Assembly (NCBI GenBank): GCA_027946365.1
Contig: JAPEUQ010000003.1
Coordinates: 310,001 to 374,000, forward strand
Direction of reading: 5' to 3'
DNA: 64,000 nt
From: Kalmusia sp. IMI 367209
Lineage: Eukaryota; Ascomycota; Dothideomycetes; Pleosporales; Didymosphaeriaceae
Both the position numbers and the translations under genes were made by a program. The notes beneath the pieces were generated by a model, which saw only the letters and a program-made list of their open reading frames with translations, searched no databases and was not told the origin of the DNA. Shown here in pieces: positions 46,373 through 56,839 of this stretch; position 1 is the first letter of the stretch, and the number at the start of each line of letters is the position of its first letter.

Positions 46373-48460
46373 TTAGCATAAACGAAACCTCTGCAACTTT
46401 CCCTCTGGCCAATCTGGTTCTTGATCATAAGATACAATCGACCGCAAATACTCGACAATGCTGTTAGAAACGTCAGATTTTGCGTCCATGTTGTGTACCG
46501 TTATGCCAAACCAACCAAACCTTCTATATTTAGGATAGTAAGGCTCATCGCTTGCACATCGCACTAAGCCAAGGCCGAAACAAAGTGTGCCGAATTCGGT
46601 GTTAACAGGTAAGTTCGCCATGACAAGTGGCAAGAAGTAGTAGGGTCCTTCAAAGCATCGTTTGGGATCATCCAGCAAAGCTTTCCAGACGAAATAGCCA
46701 GGCAGGTCATCGATGATCCATTTGGAGTTAGTATGAGACTGCATACATTGGGGATTCACCTCGGGTATGCTATCACTATAACGCTCTTGATGAATGTTGA
46801 GGAGATAACCTTGCACGTCAAGAACCTTTGTGTCTGTGACGTGAATGGCAATGTTAGTCCCGTCAATGGACTTGTAGTCGTACATGCTCTCGTAATCCAC
46901 TGGCACCCCAATGCTAGCCCAAGTCCATGAAGGCACGCCTTCAATGCTAGGTCTGTCTTGTTGTTTTGTCTTTGTCATCCAAAGGAGATCAATTGCAAAA
47001 TACTGCGACCATATCCCGAGAACGTTTTTGTATCCCGTCTTCCTCTCAAAATCTGCGATTACGCCTAGAATCGCTGGGAGGCGGTCGCTCGCGATGCTGA
47101 GATATCGCTTGGTATAGCTTTTTAGATTATCGTGCCACGTGTTGAGAAACTGGGGCGTTTTTGTGTATCCTCTTTCGTCAGGCTGCGGATTTGGGAGTCC
47201 CGGTTCTAGATGATGGATCCTCAAATGTTGATGGGAGTTCCTACTGGCTTTTTGCCTCCACTCCGACTTGGAGCTAGATCGACATTCCCAATGCAGAGTC
47301 GAGCCAAAATATAACTTCCGAGGTGCGAGAACTCTTTCTTGGAAAGCCCACCCCCGCGATTGAAGCACTCGGTCCTCAATGCCATGCCCGCGGGAGGCGA
47401 GCACGTTTAAGGAGCGGTCTGCACACTGCATGCGGAAGTCGATGCCCATTAAAGGATCCCGTTTCGCAAATAGACCTTCAGTAGCACCAGCGGCATCGAG
47501 AGCCATGATCGTAATAATTGAGTTTTGATATATGTCGCACATCGACGCTGCTTCTCTTTTCCAATCCTCTATGTCATCCTGGACGATACAGAGTGCGTCT
47601 ACCCATAGATAACGGCCGCCCAGCTGGAACACAACTTGCACCGCGTCCTGTATCGTATAAGGGAGTTCAGTGAATGGTATCGATCCATAACATTCTTCTA
47701 GCCGAGATATAGTAGTGGTGAAAAACGGCTTGCTACCCCAACAGTAACTGAGCGCATAGTAAGGGACGATGCGATCCAGGTCATCTTTATGAACCAATTG
47801 AACGCTATACGGATTAAGAATGCGAACTAAGCGTGTTGGTGTCCACGAAGTTCCAGAAGGCGCACAATCAGGGTGTTCTTCCAAACATTGCCGAGCCCAT
47901 GACTCTCCGACTCTGATACACTCATCAGAGGCTGTGAATATCTGTGTAGAAAGCTTCGCGCCTGCGTGTTGAGATGTACCCGTGAATATATAATCGCCAC
48001 CCCTTCTGATGCTGGTTGAGCCATCTACTTCAGATGTTACTGTAACGTCATAGTAGAATTCAAGTCGGCCACTACCCCAGCTGTGATCTGGTGAAATGAC
48101 AGTCTCTAGCCTGGCTTTAGAAAGTTGTTTCGCAGTGAACTTCCGGAATACAGGAACGCTCAGTATTAGAGTGCACAGATGACATCCATTCTTAGCGGAT
48201 GTGGCAACTTCTGAGTAACTGACGGTCCGCACGTTAAACTTATTTTGGTATGTTTCGCTTTGGTACAGGGCCTCATTCAGTGGAATCTGAAGCATCTGGT
48301 CGGCGTGTTCCATCAAGCTTCGACAGTAAGTACAAGTTGCATTTGGTGTCACCGAGAAATGGAAAGAACGCGTTTCCCGATCCTGCTCGGACAGAGGGAC
48401 GAAATGGTCCAGTGGGACCCCGACGGGTCTTCCTTCCAATTGGCCCCAGCTACCGCGCAT
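46373..48460 (-). CDS. HET domain protein (heterokaryon incompatibility)
   Basis: Single long exon, 695 aa from the ATG at 48460; the frame stays open 54 codons further upstream but with no ATG. The N-terminal 230 residues include Cys pairs CTYCRSLMEH and GCHLCTLIL, usual in this HET class. The HET domain is at about 235-370: YYALSYCWGSKPFFTT, RYLWVDALCIVQDD, ASMCDIYQNSIITIMA and SRGWAFQERVLAPRKLYF. The C-terminal half has WHDNLKSYTKRYLSIASDRL and GVPSWTWASIG. It is diverged from the other HET protein in this window (different HET subclass, longer N-terminus). Partner unknown. An upstream exon providing a different start cannot be excluded. Confidence 0.9.
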   Translation of the reverse strand: MRGSWGQLEGRPVGVPLDHFVPLSEQDRETRSFHFSVTPNATCTYCRSLMEHADQMLQIPLNEALYQSETYQNKFNVRTVSYSEVATSAKNGCHLCTLILSVPVFRKFTAKQLSKARLETVISPDHSWGSGRLEFYYDVTVTSEVDGSTSIRRGGDYIFTGTSQHAGAKLSTQIFTASDECIRVGESWARQCLEEHPDCAPSGTSWTPTRLVRILNPYSVQLVHKDDLDRIVPYYALSYCWGSKPFFTTTISRLEECYGSIPFTELPYTIQDAVQVVFQLGGRYLWVDALCIVQDDIEDWKREAASMCDIYQNSIITIMALDAAGATEGLFAKRDPLMGIDFRMQCADRSLNVLASRGHGIEDRVLQSRGWAFQERVLAPRKLYFGSTLHWECRSSSKSEWRQKASRNSHQHLRIHHLEPGLPNPQPDERGYTKTPQFLNTWHDNLKSYTKRYLSIASDRLPAILGVIADFERKTGYKNVLGIWSQYFAIDLLWMTKTKQQDRPSIEGVPSWTWASIGVPVDYESMYDYKSIDGTNIAIHVTDTKVLDVQGYLLNIHQERYSDSIPEVNPQCMQSHTNSKWIIDDLPGYFVWKALLDDPKRCFEGPYYFLPLVMANLPVNTEFGTLCFGLGLVRCASDEPYYPKYRRFGWFGITVHNMDAKSDVSNSIVEYLRSIVSYDQEPDWPEGKLQRFRLC

Positions 48461-49709
48461 GGCGATGGCTTTGAAACGAGAATGTTGACGCTCGCTATAA
48501 GGAGAAGAGTGCAACTTGTAATGTTTGTTTGAAAACCTACTTGAGTATAGTCGAATATCATTTAAAGTTTTTCTTAGGAGGCGTTTAGCACAGTTGCCTA
48601 AACTATTCAGCCTCGCTGACACATCAACCAGAGAAATCTTGTAGGGCCTCTAGCGAAGCACTCCAATTGTGAGCTCTTAACGCCCCAAAGTCCAGCTTCT
48701 CTATGGCATTGTTGACGAATCACACGATTGAACGTGTCACGTCGTCTTTAGCATTGTCTTGCATATGTGGCCGGCAGCTTTATTAAGTGATCGTCAGCCA
48801 CGGAAGAGTGGCGCGCGGCGTAGAGTGTGTCGAGGTAGCATCGCTTGTCAAAACCTTCCACCGCACTCGACTCGCATCCTCCGGAGGAAGATGCTATGGC
48901 TTGGCTTATGTTGTTGTACGGATAGAGACAGATGAAACGAGATGCAACGGCAGGGCTGGTTGACAGAAATGCTGATTGGAGTGACGAGCTGGTCTCGGCG
49001 CATATGTCATCTTGCGTGAACGACGACGGTACTCTGAATGTACGAGGTCGGCCTGGTCCTTGCGTCGCTCATCGAAACGCGCTGTGACTGCTCGAGATGC
49101 TGCGCGCCCTGGCACTGCCGCAGTGTGATGAATCGCGACGAGGAAAGAGATTGAGTCATGAGCAAAAGACGATGACCTTCAAGACCCTCACCATTGATGC
49201 GCGAACAGCAAGCGTGCACGTGTCGAGTGATGGAGGGTGGGCATCAGGCACGCCAATATTAAATTAAGATTTGAAGACCCCCGGGATCGTAGGCGCATGA
49301 ACTCGGCAGCGAACCATGAGCGGTAGGGCGGGTGCAAGGGTGGTCGTAGTCAAGACGTGCAACGTGCCGCTTTTCTTCAAACGCTCCTAAGCCAGCCCTC
49401 CTCTCCCGCCTTGCTTCTTGTGCACTTCAACTGAACGCTCTTTGCCCCCAAGGAGCATCCGGGAACCTTATTGCTACATCGGCGACATCAGGCCGTCCGA
49501 GACATTGTCATTGTTGAGCTTCAAGCTGGGTGCGGAGTACTGTCCCTGCTCCGGCTGTCATCATTGGGCGAATTTGGCGTTGCGACCCGGCGACATAGCA
49601 ACGACGACTGAACAGACAGGGACCTCGACCCATCACCGACGCTCGCTACTTTCCACGACGGCTACGATTTGCTTCTTGTTTATTGTATTGCGCTTGGGCT
49701 TTGGGGGAC
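48461..49709. other. Shared promoter region, HET and Ras-like genes
   Basis: About 1.25 kb between divergent genes, with no supportable gene; small frames overlap on both strands. The last 300 bases are C/T-rich and likely the Ras-like gene's promoter and leader. Confidence 0.5.
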
Positions 49710-50714
49710 ATGGACGAGAATAATAGGATAACGATTACGGTGTGCGGCGATGGTGGATGCGGTACGTCTGCCCAACCATAGGGGGAATACATAGGCGGAC
49801 TCTGGCAGTAAAAATGCGATCAGGGCTGATTCTGAGACAGGAAAAAGTTCAATCACGTTGCGACTAGTGAGGAGTGAATGGACGCATGAGTAAGTTGACA
49901 CCTGGGCTTGAGTCGTGGCATTAGAAGCACGCTGGGCTGACGAAGTGGGCACCAGCTACGATCCAACAATAGGTACGTCTTTAAGCCCTGCAATGCCGCG
50001 CATAGAGATACGATGCGCATGCGACTACGCACCAATTGCGCCGACTCAGGCTATGCGCATCCGCCTCCACGAAGCACTCGACCGCTGACACCCCCGAAGA
50101 AGATTCATACTCGGTAACACGTACCGTTGACGGCCAGTCGTACTTTCTCATGCTTACCGATACCGCCGGTCAAGAAGAGTACCGTTCTCTTTGGGCAGCC
50201 TCGAATCTCAGATCTGATGCCTTCCTCCTCGTCTATGACATTACGAACCCGCACAGTCTCGATGGCCTCGAATACTTCGCCGAGATGATCGACATGGAAG
50301 AGGAAAATAGGATTGACCAAGGCAAAGTGCCGCCAGTGAAACTTGTTGCGGGCAACAAGTGCGATCTGTCGGCGGCGCGAGTAGTGAAGGCCGCCGAGGG
50401 CCTCGAGTGGGCGCGCAAGAGAGGGTGTGGATTTATGGAGACGAGTGCGAGAGAAATGGTTAATATTGAGGAAACCTTTGCGCGTGAGTGGTCACACATA
50501 ACCCTCTTAATTGGACACCTGGGAAGCTAACGGAATAGTGCTCGTACGCCGCGTTGTCGAAGCCCGCCGTTTAGCAGCCTCTGGGGCTACTCCTGCTACG
50601 AGAACTGCCGCGTTACCACCTATGAACGAGAAGGACAACTCGTCGTCTATGCCGCCCAACGAGGGAAACGATGAACCTAAAGAAAGCTTCTGGAAGAAGT
50701 TGCGATGCTGGTAG
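49710..50714 (+). CDS. Ras-family small GTPase lacking a CAAX box
   Basis: Five exons: 49710-49761, 49841-49889, 49956-49972, 50100-50483, 50539-50714, the third only 17 nt; 225 aa. G1 is GDGGCGKSS, switch I YDPTIEDSY, G3 DTAGQE, G4 NKCD, G5 ETSA, so nucleotide binding looks intact. The catalytic Gln (DTAGQE) is present. The C-terminal tail is long, Ala/Thr/Pro-rich, ending SFWKKLRCW. It has a basic stretch and one Cys next to the last residue, not a CAAX box, so standard farnesylation is not predicted. Exon 1 and the 17-nt exon were found by following the G1 and switch I motifs; the 50099 acceptor (gaag) is non-pyrimidine-rich but is the only one keeping EDSYSV in frame. Closest types are Ras or Rsr1-like; the subfamily is not certain. 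Confidence 0.85.
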
Positions 50715-51490
50715 CACTTCGGTCGAGCAGTAGAACGGAGCTCACACGAGCCTGTAAGATTATAGAAAGGAACAAAAGCGCCTGCATGTCGATGCTTTAC
50801 GGTTATCAAGCGGCCATCGCTTAGAATATGTTCTTTTCGGATACCAATCTTTTCTGTTAAACAATATGTTTGGTTGTTGGATTATAGTTGCGATATAGAG
50901 GCAGGGGCAAGGATTTAGGCGCTATCTTCCGGGAGCTTTTCATATATGCTGCACGGGGTATAGCAACATTGAAGCCGTCGTGGGTAGGCTGGAGCTGGTT
51001 GTTCATCGTCGGCGGCTTCTTGTACATGCTCCTCTGAGTACCTCTTATCACATATTAATACGCAATGTTCAGCCTTCGTTTCCTTCCCCTACACTTCCTG
51101 CTCAACCTTCAGTACGTTATTACCTCCAGGACATTTTATGAGAACATTGTATTGAATAGGGAATGTTGTCCCGCATGGTGACGCGATACCCGCGATACCA
51201 CTAGCGCATCTTGGCATCGAGCACGTCAGCCAAAGAAATCAATTTGCCCTCGGAAGGCCGACCAAATTCCCCGAGTCCGGCTTCTATAACAGACCTTCAA
51301 TTGCCGCTTCAATCCCTCCGACTCCGACTGAATTTCTTCACGTCGCCATTGACCACAATCTCAGTTCGACGGAACTTGGAAAAAAGCTCACGATTGCGTC
51401 CGCCGTGCCCCACTGGAGGCTCGTGCGTTGATAAGAGACGGGAGGGTGCAGTAGACGGTATTCGAACGTTTAGATTCAGAGTTCGAAGAG
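50715..51490. other. Intergenic region before the carrier gene
   Basis: 776 bp. Frame 51211-51507 overlaps the carrier start in another frame and looks spurious. No gene. Confidence 0.5.
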
Positions 51491-52639
51491 ATGGGAATAG
51501 AAGCTGAAATAGAGGCGCCGGAGCATGGGCTTCAGCGGACGCTGAAGGATTTATTTGCGGGTGCGGTGGGTGGTATTGCGCAGGTGCTCATCGGTACGTG
51601 AAGGCTCTCGGTGCAATTGGGAGGTGTTGGATGAAAGAAAATGCTTTCGGGCATCCTTCCCAAACCTCCTTTCCTCCCCATTACCTATGTAAACGGGTTG
51701 TGGTATAAGTGTGACCATCTACAGTCTGTTGAAGACCGATGGATCCCGATATCGGTTGGGAAGACAGTGCTGACTCAATGCAGGACAACCTTTTGATATC
51801 GTCAAGGTCAGACTACAGACGACATCACAGTACTCGGGGGCCCTAGATGCGGCCACCAAGATCTACAAGAACGAGGGAGCCCTTGCCTTTTACAAGGGTA
51901 CACTGACGCCCTTGATCGGCATTGGCGCATGTGTGTCGGTCCAGTTTGGTGGGTTCCATTATGCTCGCCGCGCCTTTGAGGCACAAAACCTCGAGAAGAC
52001 TGGCTCTGGGGAGCTCAGCTACACACAGTACTACGCGGCTGGTGCATTTGCGGGGATAACCAACACTGTGCTATCCAGTCCCATTGAGCATATCCGCATC
52101 CGCCTACAAACCCAACCTCATGGTGCTTCCCGTCTCTACAACGGACCCATTGACTGCATTAAAAAACTCACCGCCCACGAGGGCATCCGAGGCGTCTATC
52201 GTGGAACGGCCGTGACCCTTTTGCGTGAAGCCAACGCATACGGCGCCTGGTTCACCGCCTTTGAGTACATGATGAACAAGGACGCGGAGCGCAACAATAT
52301 CAAACGAGACGAGATCAGCACTCTCAAAGTCGCCCTGTATGGCGGTCTCGCAGGTGAAGCGCTCTGGATCTGGAGTTATCCGTTCGACGTCATCAAGAGT
52401 AAGATGCAGACGGATGGCTTCGGTGAGTCACAGAAGTACAAGAGTATGCGTGACTGCTTCGCCAAAACGTACAGGGCGGAAGGTCTGGGAGGCTTCTGGA
52501 GGGGCATTGGACCAACTCTATTGAGAGCGATGCCTGTTAGCGCGGGCACATTTGCGACGTAAGTTCGAAGGCGGTGATATGCGGTTGACAGTGACTGACA
52601 CAGCGCAGAGTTGAACTTACTATGAGACTTATCAGCTAG
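51491..52639 (+). CDS. Mitochondrial carrier, YMC1-like
   Basis: Six-helix inner-membrane transporter of the mitochondrial carrier family. Exon 1 is 51491-51593, intron 51594-51783 (190 nt), exon 2 is 51784-52558, intron 52559-52608 (50 nt), exon 3 is 52609-52639; 302 aa. Three signature repeats are seen: GQPFDIVKVRLQT, SPIEHIRIRLQT and YPFDVIKSKMQT, each PX[DE]XX[KR], with GxxGxxRG-like ends (NEGALAFYKG, HEGIRGVYRG, GLGGFWRG). Loop and signature sequences are closest to the yeast Ymc1/Ymc2 group (organic or amino acid exchange); exact substrate not predictable. The last intron leaves only 10 residues (VELTMRLIS), the typical end of this family. Confidence 0.9.
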
Positions 52640-53454
52640 GAAGATGGCGCGATATTTACCTGGATCGCAAAGTATGGAGGCAATAAGGTTTCGATAAACA
52701 CGACACCTCTTGGCAGCATTAGCACGGCTCAAGCGAGCTCGAGAATGGCGGACTTGTACAATGCCCTCAGCAATGCGGAGGTCCATTCTCCGGATGTGAT
52801 TGACGGACTCCGACAATTGATAGAATATCTACATTTCCACCCTATCAAAAAATGTTTGGGGTCGCACGAACGGCCCCTCGGATGCAGCAGCATCTCGACT
52901 CCGGCACGCCACTAGTTGATGCGCATGCACGCACTTGGTCCGTCACTTCACCTGTGATAACAAAAGTCTCTCTTGCAGTGTCACAGCTTCGGCACTATCG
53001 AAGCATAGCATGGGGTGTTCGTTATGCATCTCGAGTCTTTAATAACACGGTGCTAATTAGCCTTGCCCAGGCGTTGACCGTATTTCTCCCGCACGTCCCT
53101 TGTGCCAATAAGTCTTGGACCCAGTCAGACTTGTGCACGTTCAGCAGTCCAACGCCCCACGGCCTAAAAACTTCCAGAAGCGTTAACCGAGCCACCCATT
53201 ACTTTGGACCCCTGCATAGCCGACGCTCCACGAACCGTTTCCAGCTTCCCCGAAAGTTAGTCCAACGCGCCGGGCCCACCTGTCCTTGGGACGGGTCGCT
53301 GTGATAAGAGGGGAGCGTGCCGTTGCGGTCCCCTTCCCACGTGGAATGCCTTTTGTTCCATCGCGTGGACGATAACTCGAAAAGGGTGCCCGGCCTTGAA
53401 GATCGAATCTTGCCTAGGGAGTGTTGTCGAAGGACAAGTGAAAGGATAGCAGAC
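52640..53454. other. Region with unexplained protein-like frame
   Basis: No gene can be closed here. Plus-strand frame 52640-52850 reads as protein-like sequence (for example MADLYNALSNAEVHSPDVID and GLRQLIEYLHFHPIK). At the A6 run 52847-52852 the protein-like quality passes to another frame (MFGVARTAPRMQQHLDSG) that stays open to 53304. There is no start codon upstream except after the carrier stop. It may be a broken or unrecognised gene. The rest is GC-rich without features. Confidence 0.3.
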
Positions 53455-54291
53455 ATGGACACAGCTTCGCAGTCTACGGGCGCCACGAAGGACAGCACAG
53501 GCATCAGGAAAACACTGAGAAGGTGGAAGGATAGATGGCGACCGAACTCGACACCCAGCAGCTCCCGAACTTCCAGTCCCAAGGCACCGTTGTCACGACT
53601 CCCGTCGAACGCGTCGTCGGCGGCTCCTTCCACCAGGGGACCACAGTATACGTCTGCACCTGCAGGGCCCTATTCAGATCCTCTTCCTCCTATCCCGGCG
53701 TCGCCGCCTCCGGTCCCGAGCGCTCTTTTCACACCCACCACGGAAACTTTTATACATTCCCCAGCGGATCCTAGGAATAGGTCACGAAACACATCAGCTT
53801 CATCGTCGCCGCCTGGGACCTTGAGAAAGCCGCGGCCGGTGTCGAGGAGGAACACGGCGCCGTCCGAGTTCCTCACGAGCGCACTTCACGACGAGCGAGA
53901 GCTGCCGATGAACGTGGTCACGACCACGATAGTTGCTGGGAACGGCAACGACTACAAGCGAAAGCGGACGTCGCGATTACGTCTGTCCATTTCGAGGCGA
54001 GGATCCATACTCGCATCGTCGCCATCCAGCCCTTCTCTGAACAGCCACTTCGAAAGAAGCAGCAGTCGGTCGACAACACGGCTTGAGGAGAGGAGCATGA
54101 GTCGGGCGACAGGACGGTTCGAGGCCGTGCCGGAGATGGAGTCACGAGATCGGGTAGACAGCGATCGCGAGACGCTATTCGAGGAGAATGAACTGATCAA
54201 AAGGAGACCGAAAGTGATGAGCGACAGGGATGAAGGGAGTGTAGAGCTGGCCTACCAATATATTGGTAGTCGCGACGGGAAGAAAGGGTGA
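53455..54291 (+). CDS. Hypothetical Ser/Pro/Arg-rich protein
   Basis: Uninterrupted 278-codon frame, predicted intrinsically disordered. No domain recognised. It has an early basic amphipathic stretch (GIRKTLRRWKDRWRP), a proline-rich run (LPPIPASPPPVPSALF), repeated Ser/Arg patches (RRGSILASSPSSPSLNSHFE) and an acidic C-terminal third (SDRETLFEENELIKRR). Ser-Pro and Arg-x-x-Ser patterns suggest regulation by phosphorylation (inference). An upstream in-frame ATG at 53317 exists; 53455 (MDTASQSTG) is preferred because the added part would be unlike the rest. No intron needed. Confidence 0.65.
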   Translation: MDTASQSTGATKDSTGIRKTLRRWKDRWRPNSTPSSSRTSSPKAPLSRLPSNASSAAPSTRGPQYTSAPAGPYSDPLPPIPASPPPVPSALFTPTTETFIHSPADPRNRSRNTSASSSPPGTLRKPRPVSRRNTAPSEFLTSALHDERELPMNVVTTTIVAGNGNDYKRKRTSRLRLSISRRGSILASSPSSPSLNSHFERSSSRSTTRLEERSMSRATGRFEAVPEMESRDRVDSDRETLFEENELIKRRPKVMSDRDEGSVELAYQYIGSRDGKKG

Positions 54292-54918
54292 CGAGGAGCA
54301 CAGCACGCGCCGAGACCGGCATTTCCTTCATTGACTATATTTTTGATTGAGCTGGGAGTTGTATGACGTGGACGATTCAGCATCTGGCCTGCAGAAGCGA
54401 GTGCCCTTTGTTTTTTGTTTATCATCATCGAAGCGCATCGATTTTTGGGGGTGTTCGCACTGCGCGAGCTCTCTCCTGCGTACCCACGCGTACATGGCCT
54501 ATTCTTCGCGTGCACAAGCAATTGTGATGTAGTGGCACGAGATGCTAGCCCGCCGCCGGTCTAGACGCAGGTACCCGCGACCCTTTTGCGGCCGAACCAG
54601 CCTGTTCTCGGCACCGCAGCGTCGCCGCACCGCAACTCTTCACCAGTTTTTCTCTCTCTCTCGAGCGCGCGCGCTGATTGCTGCCTTTTGCGGGCCTGGC
54701 GGGTCGTCGGGGCAAGTTTCTCTTGCGGGCATGGTGTGAGGCCCCCACGTGCAGGCGACTAGTTGATCGTCAATTTTGCCATCGGACGATCCCTCAGGCG
54801 ACGCCTGCAGCCTAAGGCGCGCCCCTAAATATCACATGCTGCTAGCACCTTCAGCTGTCGGCACCTACATCTCAGCACCTGCAGGCCCTCCATCTATCGC
54901 CCTTTATCGATACCCAAC
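54292..54918. other. Intergenic region with PEBP-like gene promoter
   Basis: 627 bp; no gene. A TATA-like TAAATAT at 54826-54832 is 93 bp before the next ATG. GC-rich short inverted sequence (aggcgacgcct) at 54796-54806. CT-rich tract near 54640-54665. Confidence 0.5.
54826..54832 (+). promoter_or_regulatory. TATA-like box of the PEBP-like gene
   Basis: TAAATAT on the plus strand, 93 bp upstream of the ATG at 54919. Confidence 0.4.
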
Positions 54919-55828
54919 ATGGTCAATTGGATAGCCACTGCTTTGTGTGCGCTGGCCGGCGCCGCGACGGCCACCGTTGCCCCTGGGTTCCCCATCCAGG
55001 CCGCCCCCGATCTGAACGCTACTTGGGGAGGCAACGATGTGAGCCCGCCGGGCGAGCTCATCCCAAGAGCAGGTGAGTCTGCCTTCCGTTCGAACTCGAT
55101 TCACTACGAGACCTGCCTCTGTACCGTCCAAGATGCAATGCCTCAAACAAGCACGTCGAGCGCTCTTGGGCGCGCTCACAGCTCTCCTATCCAAAGCACC
55201 AGACACGCCCCCTCCTCTCATTATCCAGCCATACTAACGCCAAATCCCCCCAGACACAGCAAGCCCGCCCACACAAATCTCCACCCCCGTCTGGACGACC
55301 GAAGGCCGCGCCATCCTGATGCTCGTCGACATCGACGTCCCCCGCAACGGCACCCGCGTCCCGCTCCTCCACTGGCTCACCTCCAACGTCACCATGCCCT
55401 CGACCGACACGCAGATCCTCAAATTGCCCGACGCCGCCCTCGCCGAAGCCTCGTACCTGCAGCCCTCGCCGCCCGTCAACGACACGCCCCACAAGTACAC
55501 GCTCCTGCTGTTCGAGCAGCCCGAGAACTTCACCATCCCGGCACGCTTCCGGTCGCTCCTGCAGACGCGCGTCGGCTGGGACACGGCCGCCTTCGTCAAC
55601 GCGACGGGCTTGGGCGGCGCGCTGGCCGCCAACTGGATCCGCGTGCAGAACGTCACGGGCGAGACGAGCGCGAGCCCAAGCGCAACACCGAGTCCCAGCA
55701 GCAACGTGAGCGTGCCGTCCGCGACGCCCTCGACGTACCCCGGCGCTGGCGCAGCGGTGCAGCCCAGCGCTTGGGCGGCGGGACTGGGCTCCGCCCTTGT
55801 CGCGGGGCTGATGGCCGTTGCGTTGTAA
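54919..55828 (+). CDS. Secreted, GPI-anchored PEBP-like protein
   Basis: Phosphatidylethanolamine-binding-protein fold, predicted extracellular. Exon 1 is 54919-55072, intron 55073-55253 (181 nt, branch tactaac, cccag), exon 2 is 55254-55828; 242 aa. A signal peptide (WIATALCALAGAATA) is followed by the PEBP fold with AILMLVDIDVPRNGTRVPLL and LHWLTSN, matching the D-x-D-x-P and HW ligand-site motifs, and KYTLLLFEQP for the GxHRY-like strand. A Ser/Thr/Pro stalk (SPSATPSPSSNVSVPSATPS) and a C-terminal hydrophobic tail (AWAAGLGSALVAGLMAVAL) form a GPI-anchor signal. Several N-glycosylation sites are present. The fungal family is usually annotated as phosphatidylethanolamine-binding or carboxypeptidase Y inhibitor-like; function unknown. 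Confidence 0.88.
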
Positions 55829-56839
55829 AAGCACTGGTCGCATAGCTTGAAGCGCAGGGAAGAGTATGTGTAAGAATGTTTTTTGGGCATAGACAAAATG
55901 ATACCTTGTTTTTTTTTTTTCTCCTGTTCCTGAGTCTTGATTTTTCTGCATGGCTTCCGGCGAGGGTGTTCCTTGTTTTGTTTTCTTGGTGGGGAGCATA
56001 AATCGGGTCATCAGGAGTTTTTTTTGGCATTGCATTGCGGGCTTAGATATATGGCTTTAATGGCTTTGCAAATGTAACACCATCACTTGACTGTTCCGCC
56101 TCTGGGTGTCTTGTTGTTCTGAGCCACTCACATAGGTGACTGTTCTCCCAGCACGCAAACAGTGGTGGAAGTATTTGCAGTATCATGACACCTCGGTGTA
56201 TACCCCTGTTACACTTCGACCGATCGAGATCGTCAGAGAACCTGATTAGAGGCTGTTCATTGGCCATACTCAAGCTGGGGTACAACCTGAGGTGTCGAGG
56301 TCCTGTATTCTAGCTGGGTACACGGACAATGGTGATTCTGGGATATTTTCGAAGCAGCAGAAGGGGTCATGACATTACAGCGCTCCCTAGAAGTCTTTGA
56401 TGATGAAGTGGCCAGACATGTTCTGGGGATTCGAGGGTGAGGCGATGAACGCCCATGTTGGCATTTCTAGGATCGTGGCCAACCTTGACCCTATTTAACA
56501 CCTACTGGTAATGCACCAGTGGTTCCATTTTATATATATGCTTGGGTTGGATGGAAAGAAGAGACAGAAACGGAGAACAGGCCTTCTCAAGATCGTGCCT
56601 CAGAGATGCTATGCGATTTTCTCTCGTAAGGAATTTCCTACTGCGCTGTAATTGTTTAGACATCTGTTCGTGCCTGTCTACTAGACTAGTAATGAAGCCA
56701 AAAGTTGGAAATGAATTCGGGACTCGTCTTCTATGATAACCTTCTACGAAATTCTGCGCTACCTCTTCTAAGGGTCATTTGAACTTTCGTCTGGATTACA
56801 TTGATTCAAGACTCCTGCTTGTGCCTCTTAGGTTGACTC
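55829..56839. other. Convergent intergenic region
   Basis: About 1.0 kb between the PEBP-like gene and the 3' end of the Zn2Cys6 gene. Poly-T at 55909-55922 and 56020-56026. A 64-codon frame near 56542 is unsupported. No gene. Confidence 0.5.

Noticed and set aside
48461..48622. Upstream 54-codon extension of the second HET gene
   Set aside because: Begins at a GTG, contains no ATG, and is not HET-like; kept only as a possible extra exon.
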